Positions 42,816 to 50,543 of a stretch of DNA of 64,000 nt are shown piece by piece. Under the pieces are notes generated by a model that was not told the DNA's origin, searched no databases, and saw only the letters and a program-made list of their open reading frames with translations. The stretch is from assembly GCF_018614615.1 (NCBI RefSeq), contig NZ_JAGGOK010000069.1, forward strand, positions 62,001 to 126,000. The letters are read 5' to 3'. Positions within the stretch are counted from its first letter, which is position 1. Every line of letters starts with the position of its first letter. This DNA comes from Streptomyces sp. ISL-100. GTDB taxonomy: Bacteria > Actinomycetota > Actinomycetes > Streptomycetales > Streptomycetaceae. The position numbers were made by a program, and so were the translations under genes.

Positions 42816-43553
42816 CTAAGCGCCGGCCCGTTCCGCCTTCTCGGCCTTCTCCGCCTTGGCGGCCTTCTCCGCGTCGGCGATCTGGCGCTTCGCCGCCGTC
42901 GCGTAGATGTCGACGTACTCCTGGCCGGAGAGCTTCATGATTTCGTACATGACCTCGTCGGTCACCGACCGAAGGATGAACCGGTCGCTGTCCATGCCGT
43001 GATAGCGGCTGAAGTCCAGCGGCTTGCCGATCTTGATCCCCGGGCGCATCAGCTTGGGTACGACCTTGCCGGGCGGCTGGATCTTCTCGGTGTCGATCAT
43101 CGCGACCGGGATCACAGGCGCGCCGGTGGCGAGCGCCACGCGGGCGAGGCCGCCCGGCTTGCCGCGGTAGAGACGGCCGTCCGGCGAACGGGTGCCCTCC
43201 GGGTAGATGCCGAAGAGGCCGCCGCCCTTGATGACGTCGATGCCGGCCTTGATCGCCGCCTCACCCGCGCCGCGCGCACCCGAGCGGTCCACGGGGAGCT
43301 GGCCGACGCCCTTGAAGAACGCGGCGGTGAGCTTCCCCTTCACACCGGGCGAGGTGAAGTACTCGGCCTTGGCGATGAAGGTGACCTTGCGGTCGAGGAC
43401 CGCGGGCAGGAAGAAGGAGTCCGAGAAGGACAGGTGGTTGCTCGCGAGGATCGCGGGGCCCTCGGCGGGAATGTTCTCGAGGCCCTCCACCCAGGGCCTG
43501 AAGGCAACCTTCAGTGACCCTCCGATGGAGAACTTCATTGCGCCGTAGATCAA
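42816..43553 (-). CDS. 1-acyl-sn-glycerol-3-phosphate acyltransferase family
   Basis: 245-residue PlsC-type membrane-associated acyltransferase. The catalytic NHLSFSDSFF (NHx4D) and YPEGTRSPDG motifs are present, with a Lys/Ala/Glu-rich C-terminal tail. A TTG start at 43553 is supported by GGAAGG 7 nt upstream; ATG 43538 is possible but lacks a ribosome-binding site. It lies 36 bp downstream of macS's start region on the same strand, with no overlap. Confidence 0.88.
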   Translation of the reverse strand: MIYGAMKFSIGGSLKVAFRPWVEGLENIPAEGPAILASNHLSFSDSFFLPAVLDRKVTFIAKAEYFTSPGVKGKLTAAFFKGVGQLPVDRSGARGAGEAAIKAGIDVIKGGGLFGIYPEGTRSPDGRLYRGKPGGLARVALATGAPVIPVAMIDTEKIQPPGKVVPKLMRPGIKIGKPLDFSRYHGMDSDRFILRSVTDEVMYEIMKLSGQEYVDIYATAAKRQIADAEKAAKAEKAEKAERAGA

Positions 43554-43746
43554 CCGAGTGCCTTCCCTTGTCTGTCGACATGACCATAACCCGTGCCGGG
43601 CCTGCCCTCTCTACCGACAAGGGGGCCCGACGGACCTGGTCGGTGTCGGTCCGGTCGCGTACGGTGAAGTACATCTTCGCGCCCCCCTTCGCAGTCCAAG
43701 ACTTCAGACTCAGAGTCACACTCACACTCATGAACAGGAGACCCCG

Positions 43747-44526
43747 GTGCCGGTCCTTCCTGGAGCCGAGCCGTTCCGCCACGAGGGCGGAGAGGTCGGC
43801 GTCCTCCTCTGTCACGGCTTCACCGGTTCCCCGCAGTCGCTGCGCCCCTGGGCAGACCATCTGGCCGAGCGCGGACTGACCGTCTCCCTTCCGCTGCTGC
43901 CCGGGCACGGCACCCGCTGGGAGGACATGCAGCTCACGGGCTGGCAGGACTGGTACGCGGAGGTCGACCGCGAGCTGCACGTACTGCGCGAGCAGTGCCG
44001 CCAGGTCTTCGTGTTCGGGCTCTCGATGGGCGGGGCGCTGACACTGCGGCTGGCCGCGAAGCACGGGGACGCGATCTCCGGGATCGCCGTGGTCAACCCG
44101 GCGAACAAGGTGCACGGCCTGTCGGCGTACGCGCTGCCGGTCGCCCGCCATCTCGTACGTACGACAAAGGGGCTGCGGAGCGACATCGCGAAGGCGGGGG
44201 CGGAGGAGGTCGGTTACGACCGCGTCCCGCTGCACGCGGCGCACTCCGTGCGGAACTTCTTCCGGCTCGTCGACGCGGAGCTGCCCCAGGTGACGCAGCC
44301 GATGCTGCTGCTGCACAGCCCGCAGGACCATGTGGTGCCGGCGGCGGACTCGGCCCGGATCCTCAGCCGGGTCTCGTCGACCGACGTCACCGAGGTCCTG
44401 CTGGAACAGAGCTACCACGTCGCGACGTTGGACCATGACGCGGAGCGGATCTTCGACGAGAGTTATGCGTTCATCGGCCGCCTCGCTCCAAGTGTCGGGA
44501 AGAAGGGGAGCACGACCGGTGGCTGA
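43747..44526 (+). CDS. Monoacylglycerol lipase-like serine esterase
   Basis: 259-residue alpha/beta hydrolase. Oxyanion region VLLCHGFTGSPQ, nucleophile Ser in FGLSMGG, acid Asp in SPQDHVVP and His in QSYHVATLDHD are visible. It resembles carboxylesterase Est30 and monoacylglycerol lipases. AGGAGA precedes the GTG at 43747. The upstream gap to the acyltransferase is a divergent promoter region. It overlaps the next gene by 8 bp. Confidence 0.88.
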   Translation: MPVLPGAEPFRHEGGEVGVLLCHGFTGSPQSLRPWADHLAERGLTVSLPLLPGHGTRWEDMQLTGWQDWYAEVDRELHVLREQCRQVFVFGLSMGGALTLRLAAKHGDAISGIAVVNPANKVHGLSAYALPVARHLVRTTKGLRSDIAKAGAEEVGYDRVPLHAAHSVRNFFRLVDAELPQVTQPMLLLHSPQDHVVPAADSARILSRVSSTDVTEVLLEQSYHVATLDHDAERIFDESYAFIGRLAPSVGKKGSTTGG

Positions 44527-45238
44527 GCACGACGCGGAGCCTGCGGGCCGCGAGGAAGAGCGGGAGCCGGACGAGACGGCGGCGGCATCCGGGGCTGCCG
44601 CCTCCGGCGAGTCCGCCGGGGAGTCCGTCGACGAGGACGCGGCGTGGGCCGCGATCGTCGCCGGGTACGGCGAGGAGCCGCCGGACCCGCCGGGTGCGAA
44701 GCCGTTCAAGTCGATCGAGGACCTCTACCTGCCGGAGGGCGACATCAACAGCACGGGCGGCGACCGCCCGAAGAAGTCACTCCGGAAGGACGCCGAGGAG
44801 GCGGCCGGCCAGGACGACGCGGGCCCGGACGCGGAAGGTGACGCGGGCCCGGACGCGGATCCTGACGCGGACTCCGACGGGGACAGACCGCTGGGCAGCT
44901 CCGTCGTCTTCGCGCCCGGCGTCGGCGGCAGCGGCCCGCGGAGCTACTCGCTGGCGGAGCCGGGCGAGGACGACCTCGACGAGAGCGACGAGGGCCACTT
45001 CGTCCCGCCGGAGCCTCCCCCGCTGCCGCCCGCCGACACCACGGCGCGGTTCGCCTGGCTGGCGGTCATCGGGGGCCCGGTGCTGCTGCTCACGGCGGTC
45101 CTGCTCCAGTGGGACATGACGTGGTGGATGACGACGCTCGGCGTCGGCGGCTTCCTGGGCGGATTCGGCACGCTGGTGGCCCGGATGGCCCACGGCGACG
45201 ACGAGGACGACGACCCGGGGCGCGGCGCGGTCGTTTAG
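44519..45238 (+). CDS. Acidic protein with two C-terminal membrane helices
   Basis: 239 residues. The first 165 are very acidic and disordered, with a DAGPDAEGDAGPDADPDAD run (about 100-120); a conserved-looking patch PPGAKPFKSIEDLYLPEGDI lies near 60-80. Two helices follow (about 180-225), then an acidic tail. I do not recognise a family function. GTG 44519 overlaps the esterase stop, so the pair is probably coupled. Confidence 0.75.
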   Translation: MAEHDAEPAGREEEREPDETAAASGAAASGESAGESVDEDAAWAAIVAGYGEEPPDPPGAKPFKSIEDLYLPEGDINSTGGDRPKKSLRKDAEEAAGQDDAGPDAEGDAGPDADPDADSDGDRPLGSSVVFAPGVGGSGPRSYSLAEPGEDDLDESDEGHFVPPEPPPLPPADTTARFAWLAVIGGPVLLLTAVLLQWDMTWWMTTLGVGGFLGGFGTLVARMAHGDDEDDDPGRGAVV

Positions 45239-45254
45239 GGCATTTCTTTTCCCC

Positions 45255-45335
45255 ACCCCGGCCCTTCCCGCTGTGGCACTCTGCGGCCGAATCCAGCCCG
45301 TCCGGCGGGTAGGGGGAAGCCCCCGGCAGGGTCCT
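45255..45335. repeat. Interspersed repeat related to that at 39641
   Basis: The left part (GCCCTTCCCGCTGTGGCACT, then CTGCGGC) is a diverged copy of CCTTCCCGCAGTGACACT near 39648. It lies between two converging genes. Confidence 0.4.
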
Positions 45336-45340
45336 CGCGC

Positions 45341-46093
45341 CTACGACGCCGGGACGCGCAACGCCGCCAGTACCGGCAGGTGATCCGTGGCCGCGCGTAC
45401 GTCCGCCTCCGGGAGGCCCAACGGGACCCCGCAGCCCAGGACTTCGATCCCCGGCGTCGCGAAAACCGCGTCGATACGCTGGTGAGGGGTCTCCGGGGTC
45501 GACGTGTACTCGCCGCCCCACGGCTTCACCGCCCAGCAGTCCCGCAGCTCCCCCGCCAGCCGGCGGAAGGTCCGGCCTTCCGGCCGTTCGTTGAGGTCGC
45601 CGCCCGCCACCGCGTGCGGTACGTCCATCGCCTTCAGCCGGTCGAGCAGCATCCCGCCCTGCGCGTACCGCTCCTCCCGCTGGAGGCTCAGGTGACAGCT
45701 CAGTACGCCGAGCCTCGCGCCCCCGATCCGCACCACCGCCGTCGCGAACCCCCGCCGGTGCAGCCCCGGACTACGCGGCAGCAGCACATCCTCCGTACGC
45801 TCCACCGTCACCCGCAGCGAACACAGCAGCAGCGGGCCCGCAGCGGTCGCTCCGCCGCCGAGCGTCACCAGGTCGCTGTGGGCGGCCAGCCACGCCGCGT
45901 GCTTTCGCCAGCGCAAGAACCGCGGCGCCTCCTGCACGAGCACAAGGTCGGGCTCACAGGCACTGATCACCCGGGCCAGCGCCTCGCGGTCGTCGCGCAT
46001 CGAGCGGATGTTGTAGCTGAGAACACGGATGACGGCCGAACCGTCAGGCTCGGTACGGGACTCGGGCAGCGTACTGATCGGGCTCGTCGCCAT
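45341..46093 (-). CDS. Endonuclease/exonuclease/phosphatase (EEP) family protein
   Basis: 250-residue metal-dependent hydrolase of the DNase I-like fold: RVLSYNIRSM, LVLVQEAPRFL (metal Glu), LSCHLSLQREER, GGDLNERPEG (Asn), RIDAVFATPG and ATDHLPVLA (His). No signal peptide, so probably intracellular. Whether the substrate is DNA, RNA or a phosphoester is unclear. ATG 46093 is chosen: TATCGT lies 7 nt upstream, consistent with a leaderless mRNA; the longer frame would begin without support. Confidence 0.88.
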   Translation of the reverse strand: MATSPISTLPESRTEPDGSAVIRVLSYNIRSMRDDREALARVISACEPDLVLVQEAPRFLRWRKHAAWLAAHSDLVTLGGGATAAGPLLLCSLRVTVERTEDVLLPRSPGLHRRGFATAVVRIGGARLGVLSCHLSLQREERYAQGGMLLDRLKAMDVPHAVAGGDLNERPEGRTFRRLAGELRDCWAVKPWGGEYTSTPETPHQRIDAVFATPGIEVLGCGVPLGLPEADVRAATDHLPVLAALRVPAS

Positions 46094-46106
46094 GTGGATC
46101 ACGATA
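46094..46106 (-). promoter_or_regulatory. -10 box for leaderless EEP mRNA
   Basis: TATCGT (46101-46106 on the minus strand) is 7 nt before the ATG at 46093. Confidence 0.45.
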
Positions 46107-46112
46107 CGGAAA

Positions 46113-46145
46113 TGCCCGCCGCACCCCAAGGGGGCACGGCGGGCA
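46113..46145 (-). terminator. glk terminator
   Basis: TGCCCGCCG (46113-46121) pairs with CGGCGGGCA (46137-46145), with an inner CCCC/GGGG pair. It is 15 bp after the glk stop, between it and the EEP gene. Confidence 0.75.
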
Positions 46146-46159
46146 CACAGGCAACGGCG

Positions 46160-47101
46160 TCAGCCCTGGCGCGCCAGGTCCGCCGCGCCGACCAGCCCGG
46201 CCTTGCCGCCCAGCTGAGCGGCGAGCACCTGCGCGTGCGGCCGCCACTGGCCGCCGATCAGCCAGCGCCGGAAGGACTTGCGGATCGGGTCGAGGACGAG
46301 CTCGCCCTCGTCCGAGACACCGCCGCCGACGATGAACGCCGACGGGTCGAAGAGCGAGGCCAGGTCCGCCAGGCCCGCGCCGGCCCAGCGCGCCAGTTCA
46401 CGGAAGGAGTCGACGGCCACCGGGCAGCCCTGGCGGGCGGCGGCGCTGACGTGCTTGCCCTCGATGCCCGCGACCGTACCGTCGCCGAGGGCGAGGAGGA
46501 TCTGAGCGTTCTCGGGGGTGGCGTTGGCGCGCTGCTTGGCGTAGCGGACGAGGGCTCGCCCGGACGCGTACTGCTCCCAGCAGCCCTGGCTTCCGCAGCC
46601 GCACAGCAGGCCGTCGGGGACGACCCGGATGTGGCCGAACTCCGCGGCCACGCCGAAGCGTCCGCGCCGGAGCTTGTTGCCGATGATGATGCCGCCGCCG
46701 AGGCCGGTGCCGAGGGTGATGCAGATGACGTCTTCGTGGCCCTGGCCGGCGCCGAACTTGTACTCGCCCCAGGCCGCCGCGTTCGCGTCGTTCTCGACGA
46801 CGACCGGCAGCCCGACGCGCTGCTCGACCTTGTCCTTCAGCGGCTCGTGCCGCCAGTTGATGTTCGGCGCGAAGAGGACGGTGGCGCGCTTGTCGTCGAC
46901 GTACCCGGCGGCGCCGATGCCGACCGCCTCGATCTGGTGGCCCTTGCCGGCCTCGGAGACGGCCGCGCAGATCGCGTCGACGATGCCTTCGGCGGTCGGC
47001 GGCGTGGGCACCTTGTGCGTGTCGAGAATGGTGCCCTCTTCGTCGACCACGCCTGCCGCGATCTTCGTGCCGCCGATGTCGACGCCGATGGTGAGTCCCA
47101 T
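46160..47101 (-). CDS. glk: ROK-family glucokinase
   Basis: 313-residue ROK kinase that phosphorylates glucose and, in Streptomyces, takes part in carbon catabolite repression. N-terminal phosphate loop IGVDIGGTKIAAGVVD, glucose-binding ENDANAAAWGE, LGTGLGGGII, HIRVVP and the zinc-binding CGCGSQGCWEQYASG are all present. GAGGG precedes ATG 47101. It lies below a short acidic protein gene on the same strand that appears to be its usual neighbour. Confidence 0.95.
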   Translation of the reverse strand: MGLTIGVDIGGTKIAAGVVDEEGTILDTHKVPTPPTAEGIVDAICAAVSEAGKGHQIEAVGIGAAGYVDDKRATVLFAPNINWRHEPLKDKVEQRVGLPVVVENDANAAAWGEYKFGAGQGHEDVICITLGTGLGGGIIIGNKLRRGRFGVAAEFGHIRVVPDGLLCGCGSQGCWEQYASGRALVRYAKQRANATPENAQILLALGDGTVAGIEGKHVSAAARQGCPVAVDSFRELARWAGAGLADLASLFDPSAFIVGGGVSDEGELVLDPIRKSFRRWLIGGQWRPHAQVLAAQLGGKAGLVGAADLARQG

Positions 47102-47157
47102 GTGTCCCTCAGTTTTCGGTCGAGCCCCGCTAGGGCCAACCGTACCCGAGGCGCAGC

Positions 47158-47625
47158 TCAGTCCAGGTCGATGTGCCTGCTGGACGAGGGGCCGTCGTCG
47201 CCGTCGTTCTTACGGTCCGTCGGCTGCGCGGGGCCGCGGGTCCAGCGGCCCTCCTGGCCCTGCACGGCGGAGCGGTAGGCGGCCAGCAGCTCGTTGCCGG
47301 CGGCGGCCAGGTGGTCGAAGACCTCCGGGTTGCGCTCTATGACGGGCTCGACGGCGGACTTCGCCTGGTTGATCAGCTGGCTGACCGTGCCCTGCGCGGC
47401 CATGCCGGGCAGCGACGACTGGAGCGAGGTGACCTTGTCGGCGACGGCGTCGAGGAGCTTGCGCAGCTCCTCCGCGGCGGACCCGGGCTGCGCCCCGCCG
47501 CTGCCGCTCTGCTCGCGACGGCGGGCCTTCTCTGCGGCGAGATCCTCTGCGCATGCCTTCGCCCACGCGTCGGCGTCGGGGGCCTCGGCGGGCTCGGGCG
47601 CGGGGCCCTCGGTGACATCGCTCAT
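47158..47625 (-). CDS. DUF5304-type protein, glk neighbour
   Basis: 155-residue, Ala/Glu-rich, probably helical protein (AWAKACAEDLAAEKARRREQ; EELRKLLDAVADKVTSLQSS; NQAKSAVEPVIERNPEVFDHL). ATG 47625 has AGGAG 7 nt before it. By order it corresponds to S. coelicolor SCO2127, reported to influence glucose kinase activity and catabolite repression; this is recollection, and the mechanism is unknown. Confidence 0.8.
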   Translation of the reverse strand: MSDVTEGPAPEPAEAPDADAWAKACAEDLAAEKARRREQSGSGGAQPGSAAEELRKLLDAVADKVTSLQSSLPGMAAQGTVSQLINQAKSAVEPVIERNPEVFDHLAAAGNELLAAYRSAVQGQEGRWTRGPAQPTDRKNDGDDGPSSSRHIDLD

Positions 47626-47707
47626 GGCGGACTCCTGCGGCAGGACGGCGGTTCGTACGGCACGTACGCCTCGTACCACCGACGTTACCCGAACGGCGGC
47701 ACGCGGT

Positions 47708-48928
47708 TCACTTGGTCTGCGGCCACAGCCGCTGGTCCGGCGTGAACCGCACCTTCAGTACGCCGCCCGTCAGTCCCGCGCCCGAGACGTCGCAGCGGCG
47801 CAGGGCGGACGGCAGGGTCAGGATGCGGCGGAACGGGCCCGCGTCGAGCACGAGTTCGTCGCCGCGGCGGACCAGGCCGAGCTCCTCCTTCACGGCCCCG
47901 GGCAGGGGGAGGTGCCAGACGAGTACGCCGTCCTCCGCCAGCCGGTCCTCCACGGTCCACGGCTCGTCCGCGTCGACGCGCCCCGGCTCAACCGCCAGGG
48001 CCCCGTCCGCGGCCAGTGCGTCGAGGCCGTCGAGGCCGCGCGGATCGCCGCCGAGGTGGCGCACCTCGCGGACCGGCGCCGCCGGCTGCCGTGCGCCGTA
48101 CCAGTCGGCCCACTCGGCCAGGCACTTCTGCTGCTGGGCTGCGAGCGTCGCGAGCCAGGTGTCCGGGGAGCCTTGCGGCAGGGTCCGGTTCGCGGTGACC
48201 GACTCGACGCGCAGGCCGAAGAGGGCCAGTCCGGTGCGTGCGGTGCGCAGGGCGTCGGCTCCGGCGGGTCCTGGCTCGGCGACCAGCCGTACGGTCGTGC
48301 CGGGATCCGCGAGCAGGGCCTCCACGGCGGCCAGCTCCCCGTCCCAGCGGGCGGCCGTCTCGTACAGCCACTGCGCGGGCATCGGGACGCCCGCGAGCTG
48401 GGCGAGCATGGGCCGCAGCGCACGGGCGGCCTGGCGCTCGGGCGGAAGCAGCCGGCGCAGGTAACGGCGCAGCTGCTCGGGGAGCGCGAGGGCGGCAAGG
48501 GCGGCGTGCAGCGGCGGCAGATCGACAACGACGAGGTCGTACGCCGCCGAGCCACCTTCAGCGCCCTCACCGCACGTGCGCAGTGCGCGGAGCAGTGCGA
48601 ATTGTTCGCTGCCCGGGAGCTCGGTCAGTTCCTCGGTGGCCAGGCGGTTGGCGCCGAGCAGGTCGAGCACGGAGCCGGCGCGCTCCTGGAGGGCGAGGAG
48701 TTCGGCGCGGAAGTGGGCGCCGGAGTCGACCCGCGCGGCGCACAGGCCCGGCGCGGCCTCGGCCGGTGCGGAGCCGGTGGTTATGCCCAGGGCCGCGCCA
48801 AGGGTGTCGACCGGGTCGGTGGACAGGACCAGAACGCGCAGCCCGCCGCGCGCGGCCGCCAGGGCGGTCGCCGCGGCGACGGTGGTACGGCCCGCGCCGC
48901 CGGGGCCGGTGACGAGGACCGTGCGCAT
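47708..48928 (-). CDS. ArsA/GET3-like ATPase with altered P-loop
   Basis: 406 residues of the ArsA family. The deviant Walker loop is GPGGAGRTT (8-16), where both the signature Lys (GKGG) and the Walker Lys (GKTT) are replaced by Pro and Arg. Switch-like regions VLSTDPVDTLG and VVDLPPLHA remain. Arsenite or tail-anchor Cys pairs are not apparent. Actinobacterial homologues usually occur as pairs; here only one is present, with an SRPBCC gene upstream. ATPase activity is doubtful. Confidence 0.82.
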   Translation of the reverse strand: MRTVLVTGPGGAGRTTVAAATALAAARGGLRVLVLSTDPVDTLGAALGITTGSAPAEAAPGLCAARVDSGAHFRAELLALQERAGSVLDLLGANRLATEELTELPGSEQFALLRALRTCGEGAEGGSAAYDLVVVDLPPLHAALAALALPEQLRRYLRRLLPPERQAARALRPMLAQLAGVPMPAQWLYETAARWDGELAAVEALLADPGTTVRLVAEPGPAGADALRTARTGLALFGLRVESVTANRTLPQGSPDTWLATLAAQQQKCLAEWADWYGARQPAAPVREVRHLGGDPRGLDGLDALAADGALAVEPGRVDADEPWTVEDRLAEDGVLVWHLPLPGAVKEELGLVRRGDELVLDAGPFRRILTLPSALRRCDVSGAGLTGGVLKVRFTPDQRLWPQTK

Positions 48929-48935
48929 CAGGACA

Positions 48936-49403
48936 TCAGGCCTTCGCGTCGCCCGGGGTGCCGGGGTTGCTCTCGACGCGCTTCTTCAGGCCCGCCAGTG
49001 CGCGGTCGATGATGACCTTCTCGGCCTTGCGCTTGATCATGCCGAGCATCGGGATCTTGACGTCGACGGTCAGCTGGTAGGTGACCTCGGTACGGTCGCC
49101 GCCGCCCACCGCGGCGAGGCTGTACGAGCCGTCGAGGGCCCGCAGCATCTGCGACTTGACCAGCGTCCAGCTGACCTTGTTGTCGCCGGTCCAGGTGTAC
49201 GCGAGGGTGTGGTCGTCCTTGATCGCGCCGGCGTCCAGCAGCAGGCGCACCTGCTCGGCGCGGCCCTTGGCGTCGGTGGCCAGGACCTCGGCCTCCTTCA
49301 CCTCGCCGGTCCACTCCGGGTAGCGAGCGAAGTCGGCGATCACGCCCATCACGTCGGCCGGTGCCGCCTCGATCGTGATGCTCGAGCTGGTGTGTTCCGC
49401 CAT
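48936..49403 (-). CDS. SRPBCC (polyketide cyclase-like) protein
   Basis: 155-residue START-like fold: SITIEAAPADVMGVIADFARYPEW (split: ITIEAAPADVMGVIADF), then LDGSYSLAAVGGGDRTEVTY and a long C-terminal helix. A hydrophobic ligand cavity is expected. GGAGGAG precedes the ATG. Only 7 bp separates it from the ArsA-like gene, so they form an operon; a link between ligand binding and the ATPase is inference. Confidence 0.87.
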   Translation of the reverse strand: MAEHTSSSITIEAAPADVMGVIADFARYPEWTGEVKEAEVLATDAKGRAEQVRLLLDAGAIKDDHTLAYTWTGDNKVSWTLVKSQMLRALDGSYSLAAVGGGDRTEVTYQLTVDVKIPMLGMIKRKAEKVIIDRALAGLKKRVESNPGTPGDAKA

Positions 49404-49496
49404 CGCTGTGGCTCCTCCAGTGCGGTTCCGGTCAGGGGGCCCGTATCTCCGGGGACACGTCCGCGTGAAGGCTACCGCGACCGTCCGGGCCGCCCG

Positions 49497-50258
49497 TCAC
49501 CACTCCAGCACCCACGGTCGGCCGGACGAAGCGAAGTGGCCGACGTTGACGCATTCCGTGGCGCCGACGCGCATGCGCCGGACCTGCGGCTGGTGGACGT
49601 GCCCGAAGAGCGCGTACTTGGGGCGCGTACGCCGGATCGCCTCCAGCAGCGCCCGGCTGCCCCGCTCGAACCGGCGGGCGACGGTGTCGTACAGGAGCTC
49701 GGGGACCTCGGGCGGGATGTGCGAGCAGAGCACGTCGACCTCACCCAGGGCCTCGACCTTGGCGGCGTACTCCTCGTCGTCGATCTCGTAGGGCGTACGC
49801 ATCGCGGTCCTGAGCCCGCCGCCGACGAAGCCGAAGACGCGGCCGCCGATCTCGACGCGCTCACCGTCGAGGACGGTGGTGCCCGGCCGGGCGTACTCGG
49901 GCCACAGCGGCGGCATGTCGACGTTGCCGTACGTCGCGTACGTCGGGGTCGGGAACGCCGCGAAGAGTTCGGCGTACTGCTTGCGCACCGCGGCTTCGGT
50001 GGCGGCCGCCCGGTCGACGCCCGCCCACAGCCTGCGGCCGAGCTCCCTGGCTTCCTCGAAGCGGCGGGCGGTGCGCAGCTCGACGATCAGATCGGCGTTC
50101 TCGATGCCGAAGAGTTCGGGGAAGATGCCGCGCGAGTGATCCGCGTAGTCGAGGAAGAGCACCAGGTCACCGAGGCAGACGAGCGCGTCCGCGCCGTCCC
50201 CCGCCCTGGCCAGATCCTTGGCATTCCCGTGTACGTCGCTGACCACATGCACTCGCAT
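49497..50258 (-). CDS. Metallophosphoesterase
   Basis: 253-residue calcineurin-like phosphoesterase: metal ligands in VHVVSDVHGN (Asp, His), LVCLGDLVL (Asp), YGNVDMPP (Asn), CSHIPPE (His) and FGHVHQPQ (GHxH). The substrate is unknown. ATG 50258 is preceded by TAGGGT (50266-50271) at 7 nt, so the mRNA is probably leaderless. Divergent from the acyl-CoA ligase gene. Confidence 0.9.
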   Translation of the reverse strand: MRVHVVSDVHGNAKDLARAGDGADALVCLGDLVLFLDYADHSRGIFPELFGIENADLIVELRTARRFEEARELGRRLWAGVDRAAATEAAVRKQYAELFAAFPTPTYATYGNVDMPPLWPEYARPGTTVLDGERVEIGGRVFGFVGGGLRTAMRTPYEIDDEEYAAKVEALGEVDVLCSHIPPEVPELLYDTVARRFERGSRALLEAIRRTRPKYALFGHVHQPQVRRMRVGATECVNVGHFASSGRPWVLEW

Positions 50259-50543
50259 GACGATCACCCTAGGACGCCCGGGTCCCGCCTGGGTAGAGGG
50301 GGCCGGACCTGCGGTTACTTCCAGGTCCCGGCATGGTTGGACTAGTCTGCCGGGAGCACCGCCACGGCGTGTGACGCAGCGAACATCTGGCCGGAACCCC
50401 CTATCGGGAACCGAGTACTGGTGGGTAACGTCCGGGCAGTCCAGCAGTTCAACGTGCTCACCCCACTGAGCACCTGCCCGGTCTTGGACCGCAGCCGACG
50501 CGCACACTGACGTGGCGCCGGCGCCCGATGAGGAGCAGCAGTC
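50259..50543. promoter_or_regulatory. Divergent promoter gap, 285 bp
   Basis: At its left is the minus-strand -10 box TAGGGT (50266-50271) of the phosphoesterase. A plus-strand -10-like TAGTCT lies at about 50343. No gene or strong hairpin is apparent in the rest. Confidence 0.45.
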
